From Paralimibaculum aggregatum (GTDB taxonomy: Bacteria; Pseudomonadota; Alphaproteobacteria; Rhodobacterales; Rhodobacteraceae), in assembly GCF_030270585.1 (NCBI RefSeq), contig NZ_BSYI01000001.1:213517-277516 (forward strand): a stretch of 64,000 nt of DNA. The letters run 5' to 3'. Shown in pieces: positions 1 through 9,468 of the stretch. How positions within the stretch are numbered: position 1 is the first letter of the stretch; every line of letters starts with the position of its first letter. Below the pieces are notes generated by a model that did no database searches, was not told the origin of the DNA, and worked only from the letters and a program-made list of their open reading frames with translations. Position numbers and translations under genes: made by a program.

Positions 1-116
1 AAACCGCGCCGCGGGCGAACGGCCGGCCGCAAGAGGAACGCCCGACGCGGCGCCCTCTTCGGCGCCCCCGGGCCGCCAGCCACGGGAGCCTGCTGCCGAA
101 GGGCGCCAGAAGGGCC

Positions 117-989
117 TCAGCGTGAACCGTTCTGCGCGGCGATCCGGCGGTAGGGATGCGCCGGGAAGACCCCGAGCACCACCACATGCCGCGAGAAGAA
201 GCCGAGTTCCTCGAGCGCCCTTGCCACCCGCGGCTCGGCCGGATGGCCCTCGATCTCGGCGTAGAACTCGGTGGCGGTGAAGCTGCCGTCCTTCATGAAG
301 CTCTCGAGCTTGACCATGTTGACGCCGTTGGTCGCGAAGCCGCCCATCGCCTTGTAGAGCGCCGCCGGTACGTTGCGCACCTGGAAGATGAAGCTGGTGA
401 CCGTCTCGCCGCCGGTCGGGTCGGCCTCGATCTTCTGCCGCGACATCACCAGGAATCGCGTGGTGTTGTGCGCATGGTCCTCGATATTCGCCGCCAGCAC
501 CTCGAGCCCGTAGATCTCGCCGGCGAGCTTCGAGGCGATCGCGGCGCGGGACTTGTCGCCGGCCTCGGCCACCTGCCGGGCCGAACCCGCGGTGTCGCCG
601 CCGGTGAAGGCCTCGATCTCGTGCTGCTTGAGGAAGGCCCGGCACTGGCCGAGCGCCACCGTATGGCTCTGCGCCTCCCTGATGTCCTCGAGCTTCGCCC
701 CTGGCAGGCCGAGCAGCTGCAGCCGCACCGGCACGAAATGCTCGCCGATGGCATAGAGCGCCGAGGTCGGCAGCAGGTGGTGCAGATCCGCAACGCGGCC
801 GTAGAGCGAGTTCTCGATCGGCATCATCGCGAGATCCGCCTCGCGCGACTTCACGGCGTCGAGCGCGGCCTCGAAGGTCGGGCAGGGATGCGGCTCGAGA
901 TCGGGGAAGACCTCGCGGCAGGCCTGGTGGGAAAAGGCGCCGAGCTCGCCCTGGAAGGCGATTCGGCGGGTTGCGTCGTTGCTCAGCAT
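117..989 (-). CDS. pheA: Prephenate dehydratase
   Basis: Converts prephenate to phenylpyruvate in phenylalanine synthesis, in the cytoplasm. The 290-residue protein has the periplasmic-binding-like catalytic domain at about residues 10-185, with the catalytic Thr-Arg-Phe (T177-F179, in HNTTRF). A C-terminal ACT domain at about 198-280 should bind phenylalanine for feedback control. The ESRP motif usual in that ACT domain reads ESFM here (E229-M232), so effector binding may differ. No chorismate mutase domain is fused. It is divergent from the cytochrome gene at 1302, an arrangement I associate with Rhodobacterales. The family is secure; allosteric behaviour is inferred. Confidence 0.95.
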   Translation of the reverse strand: MLSNDATRRIAFQGELGAFSHQACREVFPDLEPHPCPTFEAALDAVKSREADLAMMPIENSLYGRVADLHHLLPTSALYAIGEHFVPVRLQLLGLPGAKLEDIREAQSHTVALGQCRAFLKQHEIEAFTGGDTAGSARQVAEAGDKSRAAIASKLAGEIYGLEVLAANIEDHAHNTTRFLVMSRQKIEADPTGGETVTSFIFQVRNVPAALYKAMGGFATNGVNMVKLESFMKDGSFTATEFYAEIEGHPAEPRVARALEELGFFSRHVVVLGVFPAHPYRRIAAQNGSR

Positions 990-1301
990 CCAAACCCCAT
1001 GGCATGGTCTCCTTCTCGTGCTGTCCGGTCATGGGCCGCTGGCAGGCGCGCAGGGGCATTCTCGCCCGGCCTCGGCCGGGCGTGCCGGCGGCCGCCGCAC
1101 CGGTGACGTCGTTTCGTCGCGCCTGTATAGCTTGCCGCAGGCTGGGGGGTAGCGCTAAATCGCAGTGCGACGGGACGCCGCCCGTGGGCGCACCGGTCGG
1201 CTGCTGCCGGTTGGGAGGGATCGACGGGGCGGTAGCTCGGCCGCGTCATCCGCTCCGGCCCGGCGCGCCGGGTGCCCAGGGGGTCAAGCGAAGGTGAAAT
1301 G
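990..1301. other. Divergent intergenic region, pheA / cytochrome c
   Basis: About 310 bases separate the two divergent genes and must carry both promoters. I see no convincing -35/-10 pair, riboswitch or palindrome. The downstream gene has an AAGG purine run at 1291-1294, which favours its second ATG (1302) over the ATG at 1299. Confidence 0.4.
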
Positions 1302-3038
1302 ATGGATACCAACGAGATCAACAAGATCGCGGGCGCGATCATCGGTTCGCTGCTGATCTTCCTGCTGCTCGGCTTCTTCTCGAGCACGATATTCGGCACG
1401 GGGGAAGGCGGGCATCACGGCGAGGAGGTTCTCGCCTTCGCGCTGGATACCGGCGACGACGAAGGCGGCGAGCCCGAGGAGGAGGTCAGCCTGGCGCAGC
1501 TCGCGGCGGCCGCCGATCCGGGGCGCGGCGAGAAGATCTTCTCGAAATGCAAGGCCTGCCACAAGATCGAGGACGGCGCCAACGCCACCGGCCCGCATCT
1601 CTGGGACGTGGTCGGCCGCGGTATCGGCTCGGTCTCCGGCTTTACCTATTCCGACGCGCTCGCCGGTCATGGCGGCGAGTGGGACGTGGCTGCGCTCGAC
1701 GGCTTCCTGGCCAGCCCGAAGGATTGGGCGCCGGGCACCAAGATGGCCTTCGCCGGGCTCGACGATGCCGAGGACCGGATGAACGTGATCGCCTATCTCA
1801 ACGGTGCCGGCGATGCGCCGAAGGATCTCGTGGAGATGGCCGGCGGGCTCGAGGAGGCCGCGGGCGATGAGGGCGAGGCGACCGAAGGCGAGGCGACCGA
1901 AGGCGATGACGGGGCCGAGGGCGATGGCGAGGGCGACCAGGGCTCGGCCGATGGCGTGATCGACGAGGCGACCGAGGAGGCTTCTGCCGAGGGTGCCGCT
2001 GACGAGGCAACCGAGGAAGCCACCGCTGCCGAGGGCGCAGCCGACGAGGCCACCGAGGAAGCTGCTGCCGCTGCCGAGGGCGCTGCCGACGAGGCAACCG
2101 AGGAAGCTGCCGCTGCCGAGGGCGCCGCTGACGAGGCCACCGAGGAAGCTGCCGCGGCCGAGGGCGCTGCCGACGAGGCCACCGAGGAAGCCGCCGCTGC
2201 CGAGGGCGCCGCCGACGAGGCCACCGAGGAAGCCGCCGCTGCCGAGGGCGCTGCCGACGAGGCCACCGAGGAGGCTGCCGCTGCCGAGGGCGCTGCCGAC
2301 GAGGCCACCGAGGAAGCTGCCGCGGCCGAGGGCACCGCCGACGAGGCTACCGAGGAAGCCGCCGCGGCCGAGGGCGCTGCCGACGAGGCCACCGAGGAAG
2401 CTGCCGCGGCCGAGGGCGCCGCCGACGAGGCTACCGAGGAAGCTGCTGCTGTCGAGGGCGCCGCCGACGAGGCAACCGAGGAAGCCGCCGCGGCCGAGGG
2501 CGCCGCTGACGAGGCTACCGAGGAAGCTGCCGCTGCCGAGGGCGCCGCCGACGAGGCAACCGAGGAAGCCGCTGCCGCTGTCGAGGGCGCTGCCGACGAG
2601 GCCACCGAAGAGCTCGCCATGGCGGCGCCGGCTGCCGAGGAGGGCGCCGCCGAGGAGGCCCCTGCCGCTGCTGCCGCCTCTGCCGTGCCGGCCGAGTATG
2701 CCGAGCTCTTCGCCGCGGCCACCGTCAAGGGCGGCGAGAAGGTCTTCCGCCGCTGCAAGGCGTGCCACCAGGTCGAGGCCGGCAAGCACCGTGTCGGCCC
2801 CTCGCTGCACGGTGTGGTGGGCGCACCGATCGCCAGCGCGGAGGGCTTCAAGTATTCCGACGCGCTCGCCGCCAAGGAGGGCACCTGGGATGTCGCCAAC
2901 CTGATGGAGTGGCTCGGCGATCCGAGCGGCTTTGCCAAGGGCACCCGGATGAACTTCTCGCTGCGCAAGGAGTCCCAGCGGGCCGATGTCATCAAGTATC
3001 TCAACGCCCAGTCGGACGCGCCCCTCGCGCTCGACTGA
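1302..3038 (+). CDS. Membrane-anchored two-heme cytochrome c with repeat linker
   Basis: An electron carrier anchored by one N-terminal membrane helix (about residues 11-31), with two class I cytochrome c domains in the periplasm. The first heme site is C83-K-A-C-H87 with a probable Met ligand in GTKMAF. The second is C485-K-A-C-H489 with GTRMNF. Between them, residues about 222-440 hold sixteen acidic copies of DEATEE, mostly in the 14-residue unit EGAADEATEEAAAA. The first domain and anchor resemble CycM / cytochrome c552 of Rhodobacterales, which has a single heme domain, so this looks like a duplicated-domain version. Start 1302 is preferred by SD spacing. The likely role is shuttling electrons between the bc1 complex and oxidases; that is inferred. 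Confidence 0.9.
   Translation: MDTNEINKIAGAIIGSLLIFLLLGFFSSTIFGTGEGGHHGEEVLAFALDTGDDEGGEPEEEVSLAQLAAAADPGRGEKIFSKCKACHKIEDGANATGPHLWDVVGRGIGSVSGFTYSDALAGHGGEWDVAALDGFLASPKDWAPGTKMAFAGLDDAEDRMNVIAYLNGAGDAPKDLVEMAGGLEEAAGDEGEATEGEATEGDDGAEGDGEGDQGSADGVIDEATEEASAEGAADEATEEATAAEGAADEATEEAAAAAEGAADEATEEAAAAEGAADEATEEAAAAEGAADEATEEAAAAEGAADEATEEAAAAEGAADEATEEAAAAEGAADEATEEAAAAEGTADEATEEAAAAEGAADEATEEAAAAEGAADEATEEAAAVEGAADEATEEAAAAEGAADEATEEAAAAEGAADEATEEAAAAVEGAADEATEELAMAAPAAEEGAAEEAPAAAAASAVPAEYAELFAAATVKGGEKVFRRCKACHQVEAGKHRVGPSLHGVVGAPIASAEGFKYSDALAAKEGTWDVANLMEWLGDPSGFAKGTRMNFSLRKESQRADVIKYLNAQSDAPLALD
1969..2620 (+). repeat. 42-bp in-frame tandem repeat array (16 copies)
   Basis: Sixteen in-frame copies of a unit encoding EGAADEATEEAAAA lie inside the cytochrome gene. 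Two copies are one codon longer, and there are single substitutions (EGTADE, AAAV). Copies differ at synonymous third positions (gct/gcc/gcg, gaa/gag, aca/acc), so the array is not freshly duplicated, yet the peptide is strongly conserved. Confidence 0.95.
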
Positions 3039-3087
3039 CGCCCGCATCGCCTGACCGGCGGCGCGTGTCCCCGCGCCGAAACCCAGA

Positions 3088-3112
3088 GGGCCGCCCCCGG
3101 GCGGCCCTTTTT
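3088..3112 (+). terminator. Rho-independent terminator after cytochrome gene
   Basis: GGGCCGCC pairs with GGCGGCCC around a four-base loop and is followed by five T. It lies 50 bases past the cytochrome stop and ahead of the yej operon. Confidence 0.85.
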
Positions 3113-3195
3113 GCATGACGATCCCGCGCGCGCGCTTGAAACCGCCCGGCTTGAGCCCTACCCCATGAGAGAGAGACACAGGCGGGAGGATGCAG

Positions 3196-5070
3196 ATGGA
3201 CTGGACGCGGCGCGACTTGGGCAAGCTCTCCGTCGGGGCCGGCATGGCCGCCCTGCTCCCCCCTGCCCTGCCGCGGCGGGCGGCAGCCGAGGACACGGTG
3301 ATCGCCCATGGCGTCTCGGCCTTCGGCGACCTGAAATACCCCGCCGGCTTCGAGCGCTTCGCCTATGCCACCCCCGGCGCCCCGATCGGCGGCACCTTCT
3401 CCACCGGGTATGGCGGGATCACCTTCGACAGCGTCAACGGCTTCGTCATCAAGGGCAATCCGGCGATCGGGCTCTCGATCACCTATGACACGCTGATGGT
3501 CCGCGCCGATGACGAGCCGGACGCGGTCTACGGCCTGATCGCCGAGAGCATCGAATACCCCGCCGACCGTTCCTGGGCCGCCTTCGCGCTGCGCCCCGAG
3601 GCGCGCTTCCGCGACGGCTCGCCGGTGACCGCGGAGGACGTCAAGTTCTCCTTCGACGTGCTGCTCGAGAAGGGCCATCCGCAATACGCCGTGCTGCTCA
3701 ACGGGGTGACCGGCGCCACCGTGGAAGGCGAGCGCCGCATCCGCTTCGACTTCGCGCCCGACACCCCGAAGCGCGACATGCCGATGACCGTGGCCTCGCT
3801 GCCGGTGCTGCAGAAGGCCTGGTTCGAGACCCGCGATTTTGCCGAGGCCACCCTCGAGCCGATCATGACCTCCGGTCCCTACGAGATCGACGCGGCGGCG
3901 CTCTCGCCCGGGCGCTCGATCACCTATCGCCGGCGGGCAGACTACTGGGGCTGGGACGTGCCGGCGATGCGCGGCTTCTGGCATTTCGACGCCATCCGCT
4001 TCGAGTATTTCCGCGACCGCTCGGCGCAGTTCGAGGCGTTCAAGGCCGGCAGTTTCAGCTTCAACGAGGAATTCTGGTCGAAGCTCTGGGCCACCGGCTA
4101 CGACTTCCCGGCGGTGAACCGCGGCGACATCCTGCGCAGCGAGCTGCCGGACGAGCGGCCCGCGGGCACGCAGGGCTACTGGTTCAATCTCCGCCGCGAG
4201 AAGTTCCAGGACCCGCGCGTGCGCCAGGCGATCGCCGAGACCTTCGATTTCGAATGGTCGAACCGTACCCTGTTCTTCGACCTCTACACCCGTACCGACA
4301 GCTTCTTCGAGGGCGGGCCGATGCAGGCCGAGGGCAAGCCGACGCCCGAGGAGCTCGCGGTGCTCGAGCCGCTGGCCGACATCCTGCCCCCCGGCGTGCT
4401 CGACGACCCGGCCTATGTGCCCCCGGTCACCGACGGCTCCGGGCGCAACCGGCGCAACCTGCGCCGCGCCGCGCGGCTGCTCGACGAGGCCGGCTGGAAG
4501 GTCGATGGCGATGTCCGCCGCAATGCCGCGGGCGAGCCGCTGGAGATCGAGTTCCTCTCCGACAGCCCGAGCTTCGACCGCATCACCATCCCCTATACCG
4601 AGCAGCTCCAGCGCATCGGCGTGAAGGCCACCGCCCGGCGCGTCGACGCCGCGCAGTACAAGCGCCGCGAGGACGACTATGATTTCGACATCATCGTCGA
4701 CCGCAAGGGGATGTCCTCCACCCCCGGCGTCGAGTTGCGCGCCTATTTCCACTCCGCCAGCGCCGAGGCCAAGGGCACGCAGAACCTCTCCGGGGTCAGC
4801 GACCCGGCGGTGGACGCGCTGATCGAGGTGATCACCAAGGCCGAGAACCGCGAGACCCTGACCGCCGCGGTGCGCGCGCTCGACCGGGTGCTCCGGGCCA
4901 TGCATATCTGGATCCCGCAATGGTCCAAGGCCAAGCACACGCTGGCCTACTGGGACATCTACGGCGTGCCCGATCCCGCGACCAAGCCGAAATACAACCG
5001 CGGCGTGATCGACCGCTGGTGGTTCGACGCCGAGAAGGCGGCCCGCTTCGGCGACAAGTTCACCGGCTGA
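3196..5070 (+). CDS. yejA: Oligopeptide ABC transporter substrate-binding protein (YejA-like)
   Basis: Periplasmic receptor (SBP family 5, 624 residues) delivering peptides to the YejBEF importer. The N-terminus has a Tat-type signal (TRRDLGKL) followed by a hydrophobic stretch and an Ala-rich cleavage region. An in-frame ATG at 3190 abuts the GGGAGG Shine-Dalgarno sequence, so the ATG at 3196, six bases beyond it, is the better start. Regions matching the family include the RFRDGSPVTAEDVKFSFD segment and the conserved RFDF and GPYEI strands. It is the first gene of a tightly packed four-gene operon. In enterobacteria Yej takes up peptides including microcin C; the ligand here is unknown. Confidence 0.92.
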   Translation: MDWTRRDLGKLSVGAGMAALLPPALPRRAAAEDTVIAHGVSAFGDLKYPAGFERFAYATPGAPIGGTFSTGYGGITFDSVNGFVIKGNPAIGLSITYDTLMVRADDEPDAVYGLIAESIEYPADRSWAAFALRPEARFRDGSPVTAEDVKFSFDVLLEKGHPQYAVLLNGVTGATVEGERRIRFDFAPDTPKRDMPMTVASLPVLQKAWFETRDFAEATLEPIMTSGPYEIDAAALSPGRSITYRRRADYWGWDVPAMRGFWHFDAIRFEYFRDRSAQFEAFKAGSFSFNEEFWSKLWATGYDFPAVNRGDILRSELPDERPAGTQGYWFNLRREKFQDPRVRQAIAETFDFEWSNRTLFFDLYTRTDSFFEGGPMQAEGKPTPEELAVLEPLADILPPGVLDDPAYVPPVTDGSGRNRRNLRRAARLLDEAGWKVDGDVRRNAAGEPLEIEFLSDSPSFDRITIPYTEQLQRIGVKATARRVDAAQYKRREDDYDFDIIVDRKGMSSTPGVELRAYFHSASAEAKGTQNLSGVSDPAVDALIEVITKAENRETLTAAVRALDRVLRAMHIWIPQWSKAKHTLAYWDIYGVPDPATKPKYNRGVIDRWWFDAEKAARFGDKFTG

Positions 5071-6227
5071 TGGGCGCCTATATCCTCCGCCGGCTGCTGC
5101 TGATCCTGCCGACGCTGCTCGGGATCATGCTGCTGAACTTCGCGCTGATCCAGTTCGCCCCGGGCGGACCGGTCGAGCAGATCCTCTCGCAGGTCGAGGA
5201 GGGCGCCCATGGCGGCGGCGCCACCGCGCGCTTTGCCGGCGGCACCGATGCCGGCGGCGGCGGCCCGGGCGACGCTGGCGGCTATCGCGGCGCGCAGGGC
5301 CTCGACCCGGAGCTGATCGCGCGGCTCGAGGTGCAGTTCGGCTTCGCCCGGATCGTCTGCGCCGAGGGGCATGACGGCCCGGTCTCGGTCGAGGAGCCGG
5401 CCTGCGAGAAGCAGCCGATCCCGGTCTGGGAGCGCTTCGTCATCATGCTGGGCAACTATGCCACCTTCGATTTCGGCGAGAGCTTCTACCACTCCAAGAC
5501 GGTGATCCAGCTGATCGGCGAGAAGCTCCCGGTCTCGATCACCCTCGGGCTCTGGACCACCTTCATCGCCTATATCGTCTCGATTCCGCTCGGCATCGCC
5601 AAGGCGGTGCGCGACGGCTCGCGCTTCGACGCGATCACCTCGGCCATCGTGATCGCGGCCTATGCGATCCCGGGTTTCCTGTTTGCCGTGCTGCTGCTCG
5701 TGGTGTTCGCCGGCGGCGAGTTCTTCCAGCTCTTTCCCCTGCGCGGGCTGCATTCCGACGAGGCGGCGCAGATGGGCTGGTGGGATTACATCCTCGACTA
5801 TCTCTGGCACATCGTGCTGCCGGTCTCGGCGCTGGTGATCTCGGCCTTCGCGACGCTGACGCTGCTGACCAAGAACTCCTTCCTCGACGAGATCCGCAAG
5901 CAGTATGTCGTCACCGCCCGGGCCAAGGGGCTGAGCCAGTCCCGCGTGCTCTACGGCCATGTCTTCCGCAACGCCATGCTGATCGTGATCTCGGGCTTTC
6001 CGGCCGCCTTCATCGCCGCCTTCTTCCAGGGCGCGCTCTTCGTCGAGACGGTGTACTCGCTCGACGGGCTGGGGCTGCTCGGCTTCGAGAGCGTGGTGAA
6101 CCGCGATTATCCGGTGGTGATGGGCACGCTGTTCATCTTCGGGCTGATCGGGCTGGTGGTGAAGCTGATCTCGGATCTCACCTATGTGGCGATCGATCCG
6201 CGGATCGACTTCGAGGCGCGGGGCTGA
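5070..6227 (+). CDS. yejB: Oligopeptide ABC transporter permease (YejB-like)
   Basis: Inner-membrane permease (385 residues) of the BPD_transp_1 type. Its start overlaps the yejA stop (tgATG), which indicates translational coupling. After the first helix comes a long periplasmic loop (about residues 40-125) rich in Gly with two Cys (in CAEGH and ACEKQ), then five further helices. The EAA-type cytoplasmic loop, which contacts the ATPase, is seen at YVVTARAKGLSQSRVLYGHVFRNA. It forms the pore with YejE. The assignment rests on sequence type and gene order A-B-E-F. Confidence 0.92.
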   Translation: MGAYILRRLLLILPTLLGIMLLNFALIQFAPGGPVEQILSQVEEGAHGGGATARFAGGTDAGGGGPGDAGGYRGAQGLDPELIARLEVQFGFARIVCAEGHDGPVSVEEPACEKQPIPVWERFVIMLGNYATFDFGESFYHSKTVIQLIGEKLPVSITLGLWTTFIAYIVSIPLGIAKAVRDGSRFDAITSAIVIAAYAIPGFLFAVLLLVVFAGGEFFQLFPLRGLHSDEAAQMGWWDYILDYLWHIVLPVSALVISAFATLTLLTKNSFLDEIRKQYVVTARAKGLSQSRVLYGHVFRNAMLIVISGFPAAFIAAFFQGALFVETVYSLDGLGLLGFESVVNRDYPVVMGTLFIFGLIGLVVKLISDLTYVAIDPRIDFEARG

Positions 6228-6230
6228 GCC

Positions 6231-7376
6231 ATGACGAGCACAGCCGAGACCGCTCCCGCGGCCCCTGCCCCCGCCCGCTCCCGCCTGTCGCCGATCAACC
6301 GGCGGCGGCTGGCGAATTTCCGTGCCAACCCCCGCGCGCTCTGGTCCCTGCGGATCTTCACCGTGCTGTTCCTGATCTCGCTGGTGGCGGAGGTGGTGGC
6401 CAATCACCGCCCGCTGATCGTGAAGTTCGAGGGCGACTACCTCTTCCCGATGCTCACCGACTATGACGAGGCGCATTTCGGCGGCGATGTCGGGATCGTC
6501 GGCACCGACTACCACGACCCCTTCATCCAGTGCCTGATCCGCACCGGGCAGAACATCGACGGCTGTCTCGACGAGGATGACGGGCTCGGCCGCGCCGAGG
6601 TCGCCGCCGGCATGGAGGAGGGCTGGGTGGTCTTCACCCTGATCCCCTTCTCGCACGACTACCACGACCGTTCGGTGGCCTCGGCGCCCTCGGAGCCGGA
6701 CGCGATGCACTGGCTCGGCACCGACGACCAGGCGCGCGACGTGCTGGCCCGGGTGATCTACGGCTTCCGCCTCTCGGTGCTGTTCGGCTTCGGCGTGACG
6801 GTCTGCTCGGCGCTGATCGGCATCGTGGCCGGGGCGGCGCAGGGCTTCTTCGGCGGCTGGGTCGATCTCACCTTCCAGCGCATCGAGGAGATCTGGCAGT
6901 CGATGAACCTGCTCTACGTGATCCTCATCGTGGTCTCGGTGCTGGCGCCCAAGCTCTGGGTGCTGTTCACGATCTTCATCGCCTTCTCCTGGACGCAGCT
7001 GATCGGCGTGGTCCGCGCCGAGTTCCTGCGGGCGCGCAACTTCGAATACGTGATGGCGGCCCGCGCGCTCGGCGTGGCGGACTGGCGGATCATGTTCCGC
7101 CACCTGCTGCCCAACGCGATGGTGGCGACGCTGACGCTGCTGCCCTTCCTGCTGACCTCGTCGATCGGGCTGCTGGCCGGGCTCGACTATCTCGGCTTCG
7201 GCCTCGAGCAGGGTTACCCCTCGCTCGGCGAGCTGGCGCTGCAGGGCAAGCGCTACCTGCAGGACCCGCATCTGGCGATCTCGGCCTTCTGCGTCTTTGC
7301 CGTGATGCTCTCGCTGCTGGTGTTCATCTTCGAGGGCGTGCGCGACGCCTTCGACCCGCGCAAGACCTTCGCCTAA
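6231..7376 (+). CDS. yejE: Oligopeptide ABC transporter permease (YejE-like)
   Basis: Second permease (381 residues), three bases after yejB. It has an N-terminal cytoplasmic segment, one helix, a long periplasmic loop carrying LGTDDQARDVLARVIYG (typical of OppC/DppC-type permeases) and five C-terminal helices. The EAA loop reads YVMAARALGVADWRIMFRHLLPNA. The stop overlaps the start of the next gene (taATG). It pairs with YejB in the membrane. Confidence 0.92.
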   Translation: MTSTAETAPAAPAPARSRLSPINRRRLANFRANPRALWSLRIFTVLFLISLVAEVVANHRPLIVKFEGDYLFPMLTDYDEAHFGGDVGIVGTDYHDPFIQCLIRTGQNIDGCLDEDDGLGRAEVAAGMEEGWVVFTLIPFSHDYHDRSVASAPSEPDAMHWLGTDDQARDVLARVIYGFRLSVLFGFGVTVCSALIGIVAGAAQGFFGGWVDLTFQRIEEIWQSMNLLYVILIVVSVLAPKLWVLFTIFIAFSWTQLIGVVRAEFLRARNFEYVMAARALGVADWRIMFRHLLPNAMVATLTLLPFLLTSSIGLLAGLDYLGFGLEQGYPSLGELALQGKRYLQDPHLAISAFCVFAVMLSLLVFIFEGVRDAFDPRKTFA

Positions 7377-8995
7377 TGGGGGCCGCCTTGGATCAGACCG
7401 CCCCGCTGCTCGAGATTCGCAACCTCTCCGTCAGCTTCGGCGAGAGCCGCGCGGTGGACGGCGTCTCGCTCGAGGTCGCGGCCGGCGAGACGCTGGCCCT
7501 GGTCGGCGAATCGGGCTCCGGCAAGTCGCTCACCGCGCTCTCCACCGTGCGGCTGCTGCCCGATTCGGCCGAGGTCTCCGGCGAGATCCGCATCGAGGGG
7601 CGCGAGATGCACGGCGTCTCGGAGCGCGAGCTGCGCCGGGTGCGCGGCAACGATGTCAGCTTCATCTTCCAGGAGCCGATGACCTCGCTCAACCCGCTGC
7701 ACCGGGTCGAGACCCAGATCGGCGAGACGCTGGCGCTGCACCAGGGCCTCTCCGGCACGGCGGCGCGGGCGCGCACGCTGGAGCTGCTGGAGCAGGTCGG
7801 CATCCGCGACGCCGAGAGCCGGCTGCAGAGCTGGCCGCACCAGCTCTCCGGCGGCCAGCGCCAGCGCGTGATGATCGCCATGGCGCTGGCCAACCGGCCG
7901 AAGCTGCTGATCGCCGACGAGCCGACCACGGCGCTCGACGTCACCATCCAGGCGCAGATCCTGCAGCTGCTGGCCGAGCTGCAGAAGCGCGAGAACCTCG
8001 CGATGCTGTTCATCACCCACGATCTCGGCATCGTGCGCCGCATCGCCCGGCGTGTCGCGGTGATGCAGGGGGGCCGGATCGTCGAGACCGGCCCGACTGA
8101 GCGGGTCTTCACCAGCCCCGAGCATCCCTACACGCAGAAGCTGCTCGCCGCCGAGCCGCGCGGCCGCCCCGCTCCGGTGCCGGAGGGCGCCGGGACCCTG
8201 CTCGAGGCCGAGGGCATGCGCATCTGGTTTCCCGTGAAGCGCGGGCTCCTGAAGCGCACCATCGGCCATATCAAGGCGGTGACCGATGTCGATCTCACGC
8301 TCCGCGAGGGCGAGACCGTGGGCGTGGTCGGCGAATCGGGCTCCGGCAAGACCACGCTGGCATTGGCGCTGCTGCGGCTGATCCCGTCCGAGGGGCGCGC
8401 GGTGGTGCTCGGCCGCCAGGTCACCGCGATGCGGGCACGGGCGCTGAAGCCGCTGCGCCGCTCGATGCAGATCGTGTTCCAGGACCCTTACGGCTCGCTG
8501 AGCCCGCGCATGTCGGTGGGCGAGATCGTCGCCGAGGGGCTCGGGGTGCACGGGCTCGACACCGGCGAGAGCCGGGCCGAGGCGGTCGCCCGCGCGCTGA
8601 CCGAGGTCGGGCTGGAGCCGGCGATGGCCGAACGCTATCCGCACGAATTCTCCGGCGGCCAGCGCCAGCGCATCGCGATCGCCCGCGCGATGATCCTGAA
8701 GCCCAAGCTGCTGGTGCTCGACGAGCCGACCTCGGCGCTCGACATGACCGTGCAGACGCAGATCGTCGAGCTGCTGCGCGAGCTGCAGGAGCGCCACCGC
8801 CTCGGCTTCCTGTTCATCAGCCACGACCTCAAGGTGGTGCGCGCACTGGCCCACCGGATCGTGGTGATGCGGCAGGGCGAGGTGGTGGAGGCCGGCTCCT
8901 CCGACGCGGTCTTCGACGCGCCGCAGACCGCCTATGCCCGGGCGCTGATGGCCGCGGCCTTCGACCTCACACCGATCGAGGGCACCGCCGACTGA
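7376..8995 (+). CDS. yejF: Oligopeptide ABC transporter ATPase, tandem (YejF-like)
   Basis: Cytoplasmic ATPase of 539 residues with two complete nucleotide-binding halves in one chain. Both have Walker A (GESGSGKS and GESGSGKT), signature motifs (LSGGQRQRV and FSGGQRQRI) and Walker B followed by DEPT. The fused architecture distinguishes YejF from OppD plus OppF pairs. It closes the operon and its start overlaps the yejE stop. Both halves keep catalytic Glu and switch His, so both look active. Confidence 0.94.
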   Translation: MGAALDQTAPLLEIRNLSVSFGESRAVDGVSLEVAAGETLALVGESGSGKSLTALSTVRLLPDSAEVSGEIRIEGREMHGVSERELRRVRGNDVSFIFQEPMTSLNPLHRVETQIGETLALHQGLSGTAARARTLELLEQVGIRDAESRLQSWPHQLSGGQRQRVMIAMALANRPKLLIADEPTTALDVTIQAQILQLLAELQKRENLAMLFITHDLGIVRRIARRVAVMQGGRIVETGPTERVFTSPEHPYTQKLLAAEPRGRPAPVPEGAGTLLEAEGMRIWFPVKRGLLKRTIGHIKAVTDVDLTLREGETVGVVGESGSGKTTLALALLRLIPSEGRAVVLGRQVTAMRARALKPLRRSMQIVFQDPYGSLSPRMSVGEIVAEGLGVHGLDTGESRAEAVARALTEVGLEPAMAERYPHEFSGGQRQRIAIARAMILKPKLLVLDEPTSALDMTVQTQIVELLRELQERHRLGFLFISHDLKVVRALAHRIVVMRQGEVVEAGSSDAVFDAPQTAYARALMAAAFDLTPIEGTAD

Positions 8996-9468
8996 GCGCC
9001 AGCATTCCGGTCGGCCAGCCGTCGCGCCGACGCCACTGGGCGGCCGGTGGGCTGAGTGATCGCTGATGTGGCAGCACTGACCGGGACATGGCGCATGACC
9101 TCACGGGCCTGTGAATCCACCGCCATCGACCGGGTGACCTACACGCCCGGGCTCGGCCCGATCGGATACATAGCCTTTGGAACCGGCCGGCGGGTTAAGG
9201 CCACCGTACTCCGGCGCGAATGCCCGGCGGCGCGGCCCTGCCCCTGGAGCCCGGCGGAGAAGCCGGCGTTCAACACGCCAAGCTGGCCCAAGTCGCCGCC
9301 GCGCTTCTCTAGGCCGACAGCGAGGCAGAGGGGACCGGCAGCGCCAGCAAGCGCCGTCTTGCCGCGCGCGGCGGCACGGGGGCGACAGAACTCGTGCTGC
9401 TCCGCCGCAGCACCGATCCGAACTCCCTCTCGCGTCGGAGCGGAGCGGCGCAGATCTCGGCGCCCAGA

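Noticed and set aside
1969..2620. Repeat array as a CRISPR
   Set aside because: Units are contiguous 42-base in-frame repeats without unique spacers and encode part of a protein.
1284..3296. A 670-codon minus-strand open frame over the cytochrome gene
   Set aside because: It is Gly/Leu-repeat-rich only because it mirrors the cytochrome repeat array. The plus strand has heme motifs, an SD sequence and a terminator.
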